Source of the DNA: Sphingorhabdus sp. YGSMI21
GTDB taxonomy: Bacteria; Pseudomonadota; Alphaproteobacteria; Sphingomonadales; Sphingomonadaceae
Length of the DNA stretch: 64,000 bases
Assembly (NCBI RefSeq): GCF_002776575.1
Contig: NZ_CP022548.1
Span: forward strand, 387,001 to 451,000
Direction of reading: 5' to 3'
Below the pieces are notes generated by a model. That model had not been told where the DNA came from. It saw only the letters and a program-made list of their open reading frames with translations, and searched no databases. Numbering within the stretch: position 1 is the stretch's first letter; every line of letters begins with the position of its first letter. A program made the translations under genes and the position numbers. Positions 33,367 to 42,960 of this stretch are shown piece by piece.

Positions 33367-36021
33367 TCATTCCTGTTCGAGCTGCGCCTTCAGGGCGTAA
33401 AGCTGGTCGAGCGCCTCGCGCGGGGACAGCGCGTCTACATCTATCGCACCCAGCGCCTCCCGCAAACCGTCGGATTTTTCTTCTGCTTCCGCGAGGCTCG
33501 CGGCGAAAAGCGGCAAATCGCCAAGACCTGCGGCCAGTCCACCGGTTTCTGCCTTGCCGGCCTCCAGCTTGTCGAGCACCGCCTTGGCGCGGTTGAGCAC
33601 CGGTTTGGGGATGCCCGCGAGCTTCGCCACCGCCAAGCCATAGCTGCGATCCGCCGGGCCTTTCGCCAGCTCGTGCAGCAGCACCAGATCGCCTTTCCAC
33701 TCACGCGCGCGCACATGGTGCAGCGACAGCGCATCGAGCCGGTCGGCCAGCCGGGTCAGTTCATGATAATGGGTGGCAAACAGGCAGCGGCAGCGATTGG
33801 TTTCGTGCACCGCCTCGACCACAGCCCAAGCCAGCGCCAGCCCGTCATAGGTCGAGGTGCCCCTGCCCACCTCGTCGAGGATGACGAAGCTTTTCTCGGT
33901 CGCCTGCGACAGGATTGCGGCGGTTTCGACCATTTCGACCATGAAGGTCGAGCGGCCCTGCGCCAGATTGTCCGAAGCCCCGACGCGGCTGAACAGCCGG
34001 TCGACAAGGCTGAGCTTCGCGGACGCTGCCGGAACGAAACCGCCAGCTTGAGCAAGAATCACGATCAGCGCATTTTGCCGCAGGAAGGTTGATTTACCGC
34101 CCATATTGGGACCGGAAACCAGCCACAGACGCTCGTCATTGGCAAGCGCACAATCATTGGCGACAAAGGCCTCGCCCTTGGCCAACAGCGCCGCTTCCAC
34201 CACCGGATGGCGGCCAGCCTGAATATCGAGCATATTGCCATCGACAAATTCGGGGCGGCACCACTGCCCCTCGGCGGCGCGTTCGGCGAGCGCGGCGGAG
34301 ACATCGATCCGGGCCAGCGCGTCGGCGCTTTCGCCAATTTCCTGCTTGCGGGCCAGCACCTTGTCGACCAGTTCCTCGAAATGCGCGGCCTCGGCGGCCA
34401 GCGCATGGGCTCCGGCCTGCGACACGCGCACCGCCTCTTCGTGCAGATCGGTCGAATTGAAGCGCACCACCCCGGCGAGCGTCTGGCGATGGGTGAAACC
34501 GGAATTTTCGGCCATCAAGCTGTCGCCATGGCGGGCGGGCACCTCGATAAAATAGCCGAGCACGGCATTATGCTTGATCTTCAGTGTGTTGATGCCCGTC
34601 GCCTCGCGATAGCGTGCTTCGAGCGTGGCAATCGCCTGGCGACCGTCGGAACCGGCGCTGCGCAACTCATCCAGCGCGGGATCGAACCCCGTCGCAATAT
34701 AGCCGCCATTGGCCATTTCGGTCGGCGGCGTCTCGACCAGCGCTTGCTCCAGCAGGTCGACCAATGCGCCATGGCCGTCGAGCGCGGGCAGGATATTGTC
34801 GAGCAATTCCGGCAGGCCCGCCACCAGCGCCAGCCGCTCGCGCAGCACCCGCGCGCCGGCCAGGCCATCGCGAATCTGCCCGAGATCGCGCGGACTGCCC
34901 CGGCCGGCCGACACGCGGCCAAGCGCCCGACCGATATCGGGCAGCGCCTTCAACTCGGTGCGGACATCGTCGCGGATCGCCGACCCGTCGTGGAACCATT
35001 GCACCAGCCCAAGCCTCCGGTTGATCGGCTGTTCGGCAAAAAGGGGCGCGGACAGATCGCGCGCCAGCAAGCGGGCCCCGGCGGGGGTAACCGTCCGGTC
35101 AATCGCGTGGAGCAGACTGCCCTCGCGTCCGCCGGCCAGCGTCCGGTCAATCTCCAGACTCGCCCGGGTTGGTCCATCGATCGAGAGAAACTCCCGCGTT
35201 TCGCGCCGTTTCGGTGGATGCAGATAGGGGGCATGGCCTTGCGACACATGGTTGACATAGGCGACCAGACCGCCGGCGGTGGCCAGTTCGGCCCGCGAAA
35301 ACTCGCCCATTCCGTCCAGCGTCGCCACACCGAAATGCTCGCGCAGCCGTTTTTCCGCCCGGCCGCTGTCAAAATTGTCTTTGGCCCAGCCGGTTGCCTT
35401 GTGCAGCCGCGGCAGTAATGATGGAGGACAGATGATTTCCGATGGCGCGATCCGCGCCAGTTCGGCATCGAGCGCATCGTCAGAAATCGTCGCCAGTTCG
35501 AAATTGCCGGTCGAAATATCTGCCGCGGCGAGTCCGATCTCGCCCTGCACCTCGGCCAGCGCCACCAGCATATTGTCGCTGCGCGCATCGAGCAGATTGT
35601 CTTCGGTCAGGGTGCCTGCGGTCACATAGCGGATGATGTCCCGCGCCACCAAGGCCTTGTAGCCGCCGCGCGCTTTGGCCTCGGCCGGGGTTTCTGTCTG
35701 TTCGGCGATCGCCACCTTGAACCCGGACCGGATCAGCTTCGCCAGATAGCCTTCCGCCGAATGTACGGGTACGCCGCACATGGGAATGGAATCCCCGGCA
35801 TTTTTACCGCGCGAGGTCAGCGCGATATCCAGCGCTGCCGCAGCCAGCTTTGCATCCTCGTAAAACAGCTCGAAAAAGTCGCCCATCCGGTAGAAAAGCA
35901 GACAATCGCCGGCCTTTTCCTTCAGACCGAAATATTGCTCCATCATCGGCGTGACCTTGGCCCCTTTCGGCGCGCCGTCTTTTGCCTTATTTTCTGCTTT
36001 GTCCCGAGTCTGGATTGCCAT
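33367..36021 (-). CDS. mutS: DNA mismatch repair protein MutS
   Basis: An 884-residue mismatch sensor and ABC-type ATPase. The N-terminal mismatch-binding domain shows GDFFELFYEDA (the F-x-E type motif) and TPMMEQYFGLKE. The core/clamp domain follows in the middle. The C-terminal ATPase has Walker A GPNMGGKSTFLRQ, the MVEM segment, Walker B ILDEVGRGTSTYDG and the helix-turn-helix end AKLAGIPKPVLNRAKAVLDKLE. Length is normal. The peroxiredoxin follows 4 nt later. maeB is divergent, 164 bp away. Confidence 0.98.
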   Translation of the reverse strand: MAIQTRDKAENKAKDGAPKGAKVTPMMEQYFGLKEKAGDCLLFYRMGDFFELFYEDAKLAAAALDIALTSRGKNAGDSIPMCGVPVHSAEGYLAKLIRSGFKVAIAEQTETPAEAKARGGYKALVARDIIRYVTAGTLTEDNLLDARSDNMLVALAEVQGEIGLAAADISTGNFELATISDDALDAELARIAPSEIICPPSLLPRLHKATGWAKDNFDSGRAEKRLREHFGVATLDGMGEFSRAELATAGGLVAYVNHVSQGHAPYLHPPKRRETREFLSIDGPTRASLEIDRTLAGGREGSLLHAIDRTVTPAGARLLARDLSAPLFAEQPINRRLGLVQWFHDGSAIRDDVRTELKALPDIGRALGRVSAGRGSPRDLGQIRDGLAGARVLRERLALVAGLPELLDNILPALDGHGALVDLLEQALVETPPTEMANGGYIATGFDPALDELRSAGSDGRQAIATLEARYREATGINTLKIKHNAVLGYFIEVPARHGDSLMAENSGFTHRQTLAGVVRFNSTDLHEEAVRVSQAGAHALAAEAAHFEELVDKVLARKQEIGESADALARIDVSAALAERAAEGQWCRPEFVDGNMLDIQAGRHPVVEAALLAKGEAFVANDCALANDERLWLVSGPNMGGKSTFLRQNALIVILAQAGGFVPAASAKLSLVDRLFSRVGASDNLAQGRSTFMVEMVETAAILSQATEKSFVILDEVGRGTSTYDGLALAWAVVEAVHETNRCRCLFATHYHELTRLADRLDALSLHHVRAREWKGDLVLLHELAKGPADRSYGLAVAKLAGIPKPVLNRAKAVLDKLEAGKAETGGLAAGLGDLPLFAASLAEAEEKSDGLREALGAIDVDALSPREALDQLYALKAQLEQE

Positions 36022-36185
36022 GGGCCTGCGATAGCGGACTGCGGCTGGACATAAAAGAGTAGCGATCGCATCCTATTGATTTTTACTTGATATTGCGGCT
36101 CAGGGACAAAAAGAGTAGGTCCCGAGCGGAACCTGAACGTTCGATCGGCACAATCGCGCCGACCACAGCTATGCGGAGACAAAAT

Positions 36186-38456
36186 TTGGCCGACCAGAAC
36201 GATAATGATCTAGAATTTTCCGAACGGGAAGCTCTGCTGTTTCACTCCCACGGTCGCCCAGGGAAAATCGAGATTATTGCCTCCAAGCCGATGGCGACCC
36301 AGCGCGATCTCAGCCTCGCCTATTCGCCCGGTGTTGCCGTTCCGGTCCGTGCCATCGCCGAAGACCCCTCAAAGGCCTACGATTATACCGCCAAGGGCAA
36401 TCTGGTCGCAGTCATCTCCAACGGCACCGCAATTCTTGGCCTCGGCAATCTCGGCGCGCTGGCTGCCAAGCCCGTGATGGAAGGCAAGGCCGTCCTGTTC
36501 AAGCGCTTCGCCGATGTCGATTCGATCGATCTGGAGCTCGACACCGAGGACGCAGACGCATTTATCAATGCCGTCCAGCTCATGGAACCCAGCTTTGGCG
36601 GCATCAATCTGGAAGATATCGCCGCTCCCGACTGTTTCATCATCGAGCAGACTTTGCGCGACCGGATGAATATTCCGGTGTTCCACGATGACCAGCACGG
36701 CACCGCGATCATCGCCGCCGCCGGGCTCATCAACGCCTGCCTGCTGACCGATCGCAAAATCGAGGATATCAAGGTTGTCGTCAATGGCGCGGGTGCCGCT
36801 GCCATCGCCTGTGCATCGCTGATCAAGAGCCTTGGCGTACCGCATGACAATCTGACCATGTGTGACAGGACCGGGGTGATCTATCGCGGTCGCGACGATG
36901 TCGACCAGTGGAAATCCGCCCATGCGATCGATACCGATGACCGGACGCTGACCGACGCGCTGTCCGGTGCCGACGTTTTCCTCGGCCTGTCCGCAGCCGG
37001 AGCCCTGAAGCCGGAAATGGTCAAGGATATGGCGCCGCAGCCAATCATCTTCGCCATGGCCAATCCCGATCCGGAAATCACCCCGCCCGATGCCAAGGCC
37101 GCGCGTCCCGACGCGATTATCGCCACCGGGCGTTCCGACTATCCCAACCAGGTCAATAATGTCATCGGCTTCCCCTTCATCTTCCGTGGGGCGCTGGATG
37201 TCCGCGCGACCCGGATCAACGAGGAAATGAAAGTGGCGGCAGCGCATGCGATTGCCGAGCTGGCGCGCGAGCAGGTTCCGGAAGAAGTGGCGGCCGCTTA
37301 TGGCGGAAAAGCACCGAGCTTTGGCGTCGAATATATCATTCCGGCACCTTTTGACCCGCGCCTGATGGACGTGGTGTCCGCCGCCGTGGCCAAAGCGGCC
37401 ATGGATAGCGGTGTGGCCCAGAAACCGATCGAGGACCTCGACGCCTACCGGCAGAGCCTGAAGGCGCGGCTCAATCCGACCACATCGGTTCTTACCCAGG
37501 CTTACGAAGCCTGCCGCCTGTCGCCGAAACGCGTCATATTCGCCGAAGCCGAAGAAGCCGTTGTATTGCGGGCCGCGATCCAGTTCCGCGATGGCGGTTA
37601 TGGCACGCCGGTTCTTGTCGGCCGCGATGATCGTGTTCGCCAGCAGCTTATCGAACTGGGCGTCAGCGATCCGGACAGTTTTGAGGTCCATAACAGCCGC
37701 AACAGTCCGCTGGTTCCCGACATGGTGAACATGCTGTATGAACGTCTCCACCGGCGCGGATTCATGGAACGCGATATCAAGCGCATGGTCAACCAGGACC
37801 GGAATATTTTCGGCTCCGCGCTGCTCGCCATGGATCAGGGCGATGCCATGATCACCGGTGTGACCCGCCCTTATTCGCAGACCTTCCGCGATGTCGCCAA
37901 GGTAATCGACGTCGAGAAGGGCCGCACCGCCCTTGGCATCCATGTCATGGTCGGCCAGCATCACACGGTTTTCATGGCCGACACGACGGTCAATGAACGG
38001 CCGTCGGCTCATGAACTGGCGGATATCGCCGAACAGACCGCTGCGGTCGCCCGGCAAATGGGCCACGAACCGCGCGTTGCCTTCCTCAGCTATTCGACTT
38101 TCGGCAATCCCGAGGGACGCTGGCTGGAGAATCTGCGCGAAGCCGTGGCGCTGCTCGATCAGCGGCGCGTCACCTTCGAATATGAAGGCGAAATGGCGCC
38201 GGATGTCGCCCTCAACCCGAAGCTGATGGGCAATTACCCATTTAGCCGCCTGTCACAACCCGCCAATGTGCTGGTCATGCCAGGACTGCAATCGGCCAAT
38301 CTTTCGGCAAAATTGCTGCGCGAACTGGGTGGCGATTCGGTCATCGGTCCGATGCTGGTCGGTCTCGAAAAATCGGTCCAGATCGCCACCATGGCATCCA
38401 CGGCGTCGGAACTGGTCACACTCGCGGTGCTGGCCGCCAGCGGCATCGCCAAATAG
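36186..38456 (+). CDS. maeB: NADP-dependent malic enzyme (MaeB type, with PTA-like C-terminus)
   Basis: A ~756-residue hybrid protein. The N-terminal malic enzyme part shows KPMATQRDLSLAYSPGVAVP, the FHDDQHGTAII motif, and the NADP-binding VVVNGAGAAAIACASL (residues ~10-430). The C-terminal phosphotransacetylase-like part (about 440-756) is regulatory in this family. It makes pyruvate and NADPH from malate. The TTG start at 36186 is preferred because GGAGA lies six bases upstream and it gives the usual N-terminus. An ATG at 36171 lacks a ribosome site, and an ATG at 36087 is unlikely. Confidence 0.93.
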   Translation: MADQNDNDLEFSEREALLFHSHGRPGKIEIIASKPMATQRDLSLAYSPGVAVPVRAIAEDPSKAYDYTAKGNLVAVISNGTAILGLGNLGALAAKPVMEGKAVLFKRFADVDSIDLELDTEDADAFINAVQLMEPSFGGINLEDIAAPDCFIIEQTLRDRMNIPVFHDDQHGTAIIAAAGLINACLLTDRKIEDIKVVVNGAGAAAIACASLIKSLGVPHDNLTMCDRTGVIYRGRDDVDQWKSAHAIDTDDRTLTDALSGADVFLGLSAAGALKPEMVKDMAPQPIIFAMANPDPEITPPDAKAARPDAIIATGRSDYPNQVNNVIGFPFIFRGALDVRATRINEEMKVAAAHAIAELAREQVPEEVAAAYGGKAPSFGVEYIIPAPFDPRLMDVVSAAVAKAAMDSGVAQKPIEDLDAYRQSLKARLNPTTSVLTQAYEACRLSPKRVIFAEAEEAVVLRAAIQFRDGGYGTPVLVGRDDRVRQQLIELGVSDPDSFEVHNSRNSPLVPDMVNMLYERLHRRGFMERDIKRMVNQDRNIFGSALLAMDQGDAMITGVTRPYSQTFRDVAKVIDVEKGRTALGIHVMVGQHHTVFMADTTVNERPSAHELADIAEQTAAVARQMGHEPRVAFLSYSTFGNPEGRWLENLREAVALLDQRRVTFEYEGEMAPDVALNPKLMGNYPFSRLSQPANVLVMPGLQSANLSAKLLRELGGDSVIGPMLVGLEKSVQIATMASTASELVTLAVLAASGIAK

Positions 38457-38489
38457 CGGCGACTGCCGGGGCCTTCACCAGCGGAGTGG

Positions 38490-38981
38490 TCAGGGCATCG
38501 TAGGATCGTTGCTCGCGCCTTGCGCGCCGGGCGCGCCAACTGCGCCGATATTGCCGAACAGTTCCTCGAAGAAGGAACGCTCGCGCCCCAGGGTCGGCGT
38601 CTTGTCACCATCCGGGCTGATGCTCGCGACCAGTTCCAGGCCGGTGCGATCGACCGCGGTTACATTGCCATCGGCATCGAAAATCACGCGCATCACCTGC
38701 TGTTCGCGGGGCCGCGGATTGTTAAAGCCATATTGGCGGGTATCGCGGGACAGATAATACCAGGTATTGTCGTCAAACTGGCCGGTGAAGGTCGGACGCC
38801 CTAGCGAAGCCTCGACCGACTGCCGGTTGTCAACGCCGGCCTGGATCGTAGACATCAGCATCTGATCGGCAATATATCCCTGATGCCCGCGCACCTGCGT
38901 GCACCCGGCGACCGTCATCGTGCCGGCCACCAGGCCGAGCCACAGACTGTATTTCTTGATATTGCCGACCATTGCACTCAT
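38490..38981 (-). CDS. bamE: Outer-membrane assembly lipoprotein BamE
   Basis: A 163-residue lipoprotein (lipobox V-A-G-C, cysteine 27) with a SmpA/OmlA domain: IADQMLMSTIQAGVDNRQSVEASLGRPTFTGQFDDNTWYYLSRDTRQ...VMRVIFDADGNVTAV. It is part of the Bam complex that inserts beta-barrel proteins into the outer membrane. The C-terminal ~45 residues (PTLGRERSFFEELFGNIGAVGAPG) are the extended tail typical of alphaproteobacterial BamE. It diverges from the CBP3 gene, a usual alphaproteobacterial order. The start could also be ATG 38972. Confidence 0.93.
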   Translation of the reverse strand: MSAMVGNIKKYSLWLGLVAGTMTVAGCTQVRGHQGYIADQMLMSTIQAGVDNRQSVEASLGRPTFTGQFDDNTWYYLSRDTRQYGFNNPRPREQQVMRVIFDADGNVTAVDRTGLELVASISPDGDKTPTLGRERSFFEELFGNIGAVGAPGAQGASNDPTMP

Positions 38982-39128
38982 TCTCCACTATCCGCCCAGC
39001 ACCGTATCGGAGCCTGACTCGTCATCGCCCATTGCATCTCGGGCGATAAATATCAATATGCCCTGTATCCAGACTTAACAACCGGCCCGATCGTTCATAA
39101 ACATGCGATCCAACCAGCGGAACCAGCA

Positions 39129-39662
39129 ATGTCCTTTTTCAGCAAGATATTTTCCCGAGACAATCCCAATGCCGGGATGCAGCCATTATACAACGCAATT
39201 GTTGGCGAGGGACGACAACTGGCCTGGTATGAAGAGGCACAGGTACCCGATACGATCGACGGGCGGTTCGACATGATTGCGGCGATATTCTCGCTGGTGT
39301 TGATCCGGCTGGAGAAAGACGAGGAACGGGGGCAGGATATCGCCTGGCTAACCGAGATTTTCATCAGCGACATGGAAGGACAATTGCGGCAGATCGGCAT
39401 CGGCGACATGGTGGTCGGCAAGCATGTCGGCCGGATGATGGGCGCTCTTGGCGGCCGGGTTGGTGCTTATCGCGATGCCCTGGAAAAAGGCGCGGAGCTG
39501 AAAGACGCCATCGTGCGCAATATTTTTCGCGGCGCGAAGCCGGATGACGCGGCGCTCGATTTGCTCGCCAGCCGCTTGGCGGCTTATCATGCCGCGCTGG
39601 GCGATTGCAGCAGCGATGCCATTGTCGCCGGCCACTTGCCGGCCAGCGAAGCGGCTGCGTAA
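39129..39662 (+). CDS. Ubiquinol-cytochrome c chaperone (CBP3/UQCC1) family protein
   Basis: A 177-residue helical protein of the CBP3 family: LYNAIVGEGRQLAWYEEAQVPDTIDGRFDMIAAIFSLVLIRLE, then LTEIFISDMEGQLRQIGIGDMVVGKHVGRMMGALGGRVGAYRDAL. In mitochondria CBP3 binds newly made cytochrome b and aids assembly of complex III; the same is inferred here. It overlaps the DUF177 gene by a single base (TAATG) and diverges from bamE. Confidence 0.95.
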   Translation: MSFFSKIFSRDNPNAGMQPLYNAIVGEGRQLAWYEEAQVPDTIDGRFDMIAAIFSLVLIRLEKDEERGQDIAWLTEIFISDMEGQLRQIGIGDMVVGKHVGRMMGALGGRVGAYRDALEKGAELKDAIVRNIFRGAKPDDAALDLLASRLAAYHAALGDCSSDAIVAGHLPASEAAA

Positions 39663-40183
39663 TGGACAAGCCGGAATTTTCCCATATCGTCAGATTGTCG
39701 GAAATCGGAGCCGCCCCGCGCACGGGCGAACTGTCCGCAAACGAGGAAGAGCGTGCAAAGCTGGCAGAAAGATTTGACCTGCCGAAAATTTCCACGCTGG
39801 ATGCCCGCTACAGTTTGATACCCGGCGAAAATCGCATCGGGTTTACCGGACGGATCGAATCCGATCTGCAACAACGATGCTCGATCACGGGGGAAAGCTT
39901 TCAGGTTCGGCTCCGCGAGGATTTCGATATTGCCTTTGTCCCGCAGCTGGAAATCGAGGGGGCGGACGAGGAGATCGAACTGACCGAAGAAGATTGCGAC
40001 ATCATCGAATATGAAAACGGCCAGCTGGATCTTGGCGAAGCCATCGCCCAGACGCTCTATCTGGCGCTTGATCCCTTTCCACGCGGTCCCAATGCCGATG
40101 CGGTGGCACAGGAAGTGCTCAAATCGGAAGAAGAAGCCGGGCCCTTTGGCGCGCTGGCAGCGCTGAAGGACAAGCTGCCCTAA
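39662..40183 (+). CDS. DUF177 (YceD) family protein
   Basis: A 173-residue protein of the DUF177/YceD family. The conserved block is FTGRIESDLQQRCSITGESFQVRLREDFDIAFVP, with the single Cys of the family, followed by ENGQLDLGEAIAQTLYLALDPFPRGPNA. In other bacteria the gene precedes rpmF and is linked to 23S rRNA or ribosome biogenesis; no rpmF is adjacent here. The ATG at 39662 overlaps the CBP3 stop (TAATG), so the start is certain. Its 3' end overlaps the glnD stop tail-to-tail by 4 nt. Confidence 0.93.
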   Translation: MDKPEFSHIVRLSEIGAAPRTGELSANEEERAKLAERFDLPKISTLDARYSLIPGENRIGFTGRIESDLQQRCSITGESFQVRLREDFDIAFVPQLEIEGADEEIELTEEDCDIIEYENGQLDLGEAIAQTLYLALDPFPRGPNADAVAQEVLKSEEEAGPFGALAALKDKLP

Positions 40184-42960
40184 GCGGCTTCCTTTTCGTC
40201 CTTGCGGGCCGCCGCGTTGGTTAGGCGTTTCTGCAATCCGTTCAGTCGCTGCTTGCTGGTGATCTTGCTGCCGAGCAGGTCGGTGATATAGAAAGTATCC
40301 ACCGCACGCTCGCCATAAGTCGCGATATGCGCGCTGTGTACCGTCACTTTCGACTCAAACAGCGCGTAGGCAAGTTCGTTGAGCAGGGCCGGACGGTCCT
40401 GTGCGTTGACCTCGATCACGGTGAACCGGTTGGATGCGTCATTGTCGACCAGAGCAAAGGGCGTAATGGCAAACGCACCGGCCCGCGAATGTGCCAGTGG
40501 CCGGGCGTCAAGCTTGGTGGAAAGTTTGGTCCGGTTGGCCAGCGCATCTTCGACCGCCTGCTTGATCCGCAGCAGCTGGACCTCCTCGGAGAAGGGCTTT
40601 CCGTGCGGATCCTGAACCAGAAAATTGTCCAGCGCCATGCCGTCACGGGTGGTATGGATGCGCGCGTCGATGATGTTACCGCCCGAAACATGAATACCCC
40701 CGGCAATCCGGTAAAATAGTCCCGGATGGTCCGCCGCGTAGACGGTAATCAACGTCGCACCGCGTTCGGGATATACATCGGCGAAAATTGCGAGATCCGT
40801 ATCCCCGGCATCGAGGACCAGCTGGGCATTCTGGGCAATGATATCATCCGGCTCGGCGATCCAGTACGCATCGGTAAAGCGCTTTGCCAGTTTCTTGAAT
40901 TCGGCTTCCGGCAATTCCAGCGCCTCCGACAGAACCGCCTTTTTCTCCTCGATCCGTTCCTTGCGGCCGCGTTGCTTGTGGCCGAGCAGCAACATTTCCT
41001 GCGCGGCTTCGAACAGATCGGTGAGCAACTGCCGCTTCCAGCTGTTCCAGACGCCGGGCCCGACCGCGCGAATATCGACGACGGTCAGGACCAGAAGCTG
41101 GCGGAGGCGCTCGACGCTTTTCACCTGGCTGGCAAAATCCTGGATGGTCTTGAAATCCGACAGATCCCGCTTGAAGGCCACTGCTGACATCAGCAGATGG
41201 TTGCGGACCAGCCACGCCACCAATTCGGTTTCATGCGGCCGCAGGCCGAGCCGCGGACAGAGCTTCATCGCCACTTCCGCGCCAAGGACGCTGTGGTCGC
41301 CACCGCGCCCCTTGGCAATGTCGTGCAGCAGGGTGGCGACAAAGATCACGCGCCGGTTCTGCAATTTTTTCATCGTTGCGGTGCTGTTGGGATGATCGGC
41401 CGCCAGGTCACCCCGCCCGATCTTAGCGAGCAGGCCGATTGCCCGGATAGTGTGCTCGTCGACCGTATAATGATGATACATATCGAACTGCATCTGCGCC
41501 ACGACACGGCCGAAATCCGGAATGAAGCGGCCAAATATCGCTGCCTCGTTCATCCAGCGCAAGACCAGTTCGGGGTCGCGCGGAGAACAGAGCACATCGA
41601 GAAACAGTTTGTTTGCTCGCGCGTCCTTGCGAATCTTGTTGTCGATCAACTTGGCATCGCGGCGCGCCGCACGCATCGCCATGGGGTGGACCTCCAGCTC
41701 GTGCTTGTCGGCGAGCCAGAAGATTTCCAGCAGCCGTACCGGGTCTTCTTCGAAAAATTCGTCGTGCGGCAGGGCCAGCCGTCCGCGATCCAGCACGAAC
41801 CCCTTGAGCTTCTTCGGCTTGCGGGTCAGCGACGGCAGGAAGCGGCGCACTCCGGCATTATGGGTTTCATCGAGATGCGCGAGAAATACGCCCGTCAGAT
41901 TGCCGACGACCTTCGCGTTCAGGAAATAATATTGCATGAACCGTTCGACCGACGACTTGCCGGGCCGGTCGGCAAAGCGCATCCGCCGCGCCACTTCGGG
42001 TTGCAGATCGAAGGTCAGCCGGTCTTCCGCCCGGCCCGTAATATCATGCATGTGGCAGCGTACCGCCCAGAGGAAATTGGCGGCCTTGCGAAAGCGCTTG
42101 AATTCGTCGGCGGTGAGCAGTCCGACATCGACCAGCTGTTCCGCGGACGTCACGCGGTGGATATATTTGCCGATCCAGTAGAGCGTCTGCAGATCGCGCA
42201 GTCCCCCCTTGCCTTCCTTGACATTGGGTTCGACAACATAGCGGCTGTCCCCCATCTTCACGTGCCGGGCATCGCGCTCGGCGAGCTTCTCGGCCACGAA
42301 CACGCTGTCGGTACCGGCCACGACATCGCTGAAAAAACGCTGCTTGGCTTCTTCGTAGACGCCGGTGTCGCCCCAGATATAACGGCCTTCCAGCAAGGCG
42401 GTCCGGATCGACAGATCCTCCTTGGCCATGCGCACCATTTCGTCGATCGAACGGCTGCTCTGCCCGACCTTGAAGCCGAGATCCCATAGCCAGTAGAGCA
42501 TGGCTTCCACCGCCTGCTCGGTCCAGCTGTTGGTCTTGTGCGGGGTCAGGAAAGCAATGTCGACATCGCTATGCGGCGCCATTTCACCGCGGCCATAACC
42601 ACCCACAGCCATCACCGCGATGCGCTCGCCCGACGACGGATTGCTTACCGGATATTGGTGATAGACCGCGATATCGTGGATCAGGCGGACCAGCTGGTCG
42701 ACCAGAAACGACTGCGCCGCCGCCATTTCGTGTCCCGCCGAAGGGCGTTTCAACAGGCGTGCGCTGATTTCCGCCCGGCCATCATCGAGCGCGGCTTGCA
42801 GCAGCGGCAGGATATGTGCCCGCGCGGCAGGCATGCGATGCTCGCTGATCAGGCTGTCGATTTTCTCGGTCAGCACCCGGCGGTTGATAATATCCCGCTG
42901 CCGGGCGATCCGTGTACCCGGGTCAGCCGGTGCGGTCGGGATATCGGCGCGAGCGTTCAT
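40180..42960 (-). CDS. glnD: [Protein-PII] uridylyltransferase / uridylyl-removing enzyme
   Basis: A 926-residue nitrogen sensor that uridylylates PII when glutamine is low and removes UMP when it is high. The nucleotidyltransferase domain shows VGGYGRGEMAPHSDVDIAFL (G-S/D-D-x-D motif). The HD hydrolase domain shows LLHDIAKGRGGDHSVLGAEVA. Two C-terminal ACT domains (about 730-800 and 840-915, ITVYAADHPGLFYRIAG and IEVNAQDRPALLNELAYAL) bind glutamine. Length normal. It overlaps the acyl-CoA ligase gene upstream by 4 nt. Confidence 0.98.
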   Translation of the reverse strand: MNARADIPTAPADPGTRIARQRDIINRRVLTEKIDSLISEHRMPAARAHILPLLQAALDDGRAEISARLLKRPSAGHEMAAAQSFLVDQLVRLIHDIAVYHQYPVSNPSSGERIAVMAVGGYGRGEMAPHSDVDIAFLTPHKTNSWTEQAVEAMLYWLWDLGFKVGQSSRSIDEMVRMAKEDLSIRTALLEGRYIWGDTGVYEEAKQRFFSDVVAGTDSVFVAEKLAERDARHVKMGDSRYVVEPNVKEGKGGLRDLQTLYWIGKYIHRVTSAEQLVDVGLLTADEFKRFRKAANFLWAVRCHMHDITGRAEDRLTFDLQPEVARRMRFADRPGKSSVERFMQYYFLNAKVVGNLTGVFLAHLDETHNAGVRRFLPSLTRKPKKLKGFVLDRGRLALPHDEFFEEDPVRLLEIFWLADKHELEVHPMAMRAARRDAKLIDNKIRKDARANKLFLDVLCSPRDPELVLRWMNEAAIFGRFIPDFGRVVAQMQFDMYHHYTVDEHTIRAIGLLAKIGRGDLAADHPNSTATMKKLQNRRVIFVATLLHDIAKGRGGDHSVLGAEVAMKLCPRLGLRPHETELVAWLVRNHLLMSAVAFKRDLSDFKTIQDFASQVKSVERLRQLLVLTVVDIRAVGPGVWNSWKRQLLTDLFEAAQEMLLLGHKQRGRKERIEEKKAVLSEALELPEAEFKKLAKRFTDAYWIAEPDDIIAQNAQLVLDAGDTDLAIFADVYPERGATLITVYAADHPGLFYRIAGGIHVSGGNIIDARIHTTRDGMALDNFLVQDPHGKPFSEEVQLLRIKQAVEDALANRTKLSTKLDARPLAHSRAGAFAITPFALVDNDASNRFTVIEVNAQDRPALLNELAYALFESKVTVHSAHIATYGERAVDTFYITDLLGSKITSKQRLNGLQKRLTNAAARKDEKEAA

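Noticed and set aside
31815..33596. 593-codon open frame opposite argB and the peroxiredoxin gene
   Set aside because: Spans two well-supported genes on the other strand; no protein-like motifs.
36369..38066. 565-codon frame opposite maeB
   Set aside because: Shadow of maeB, which has complete malic enzyme motifs.
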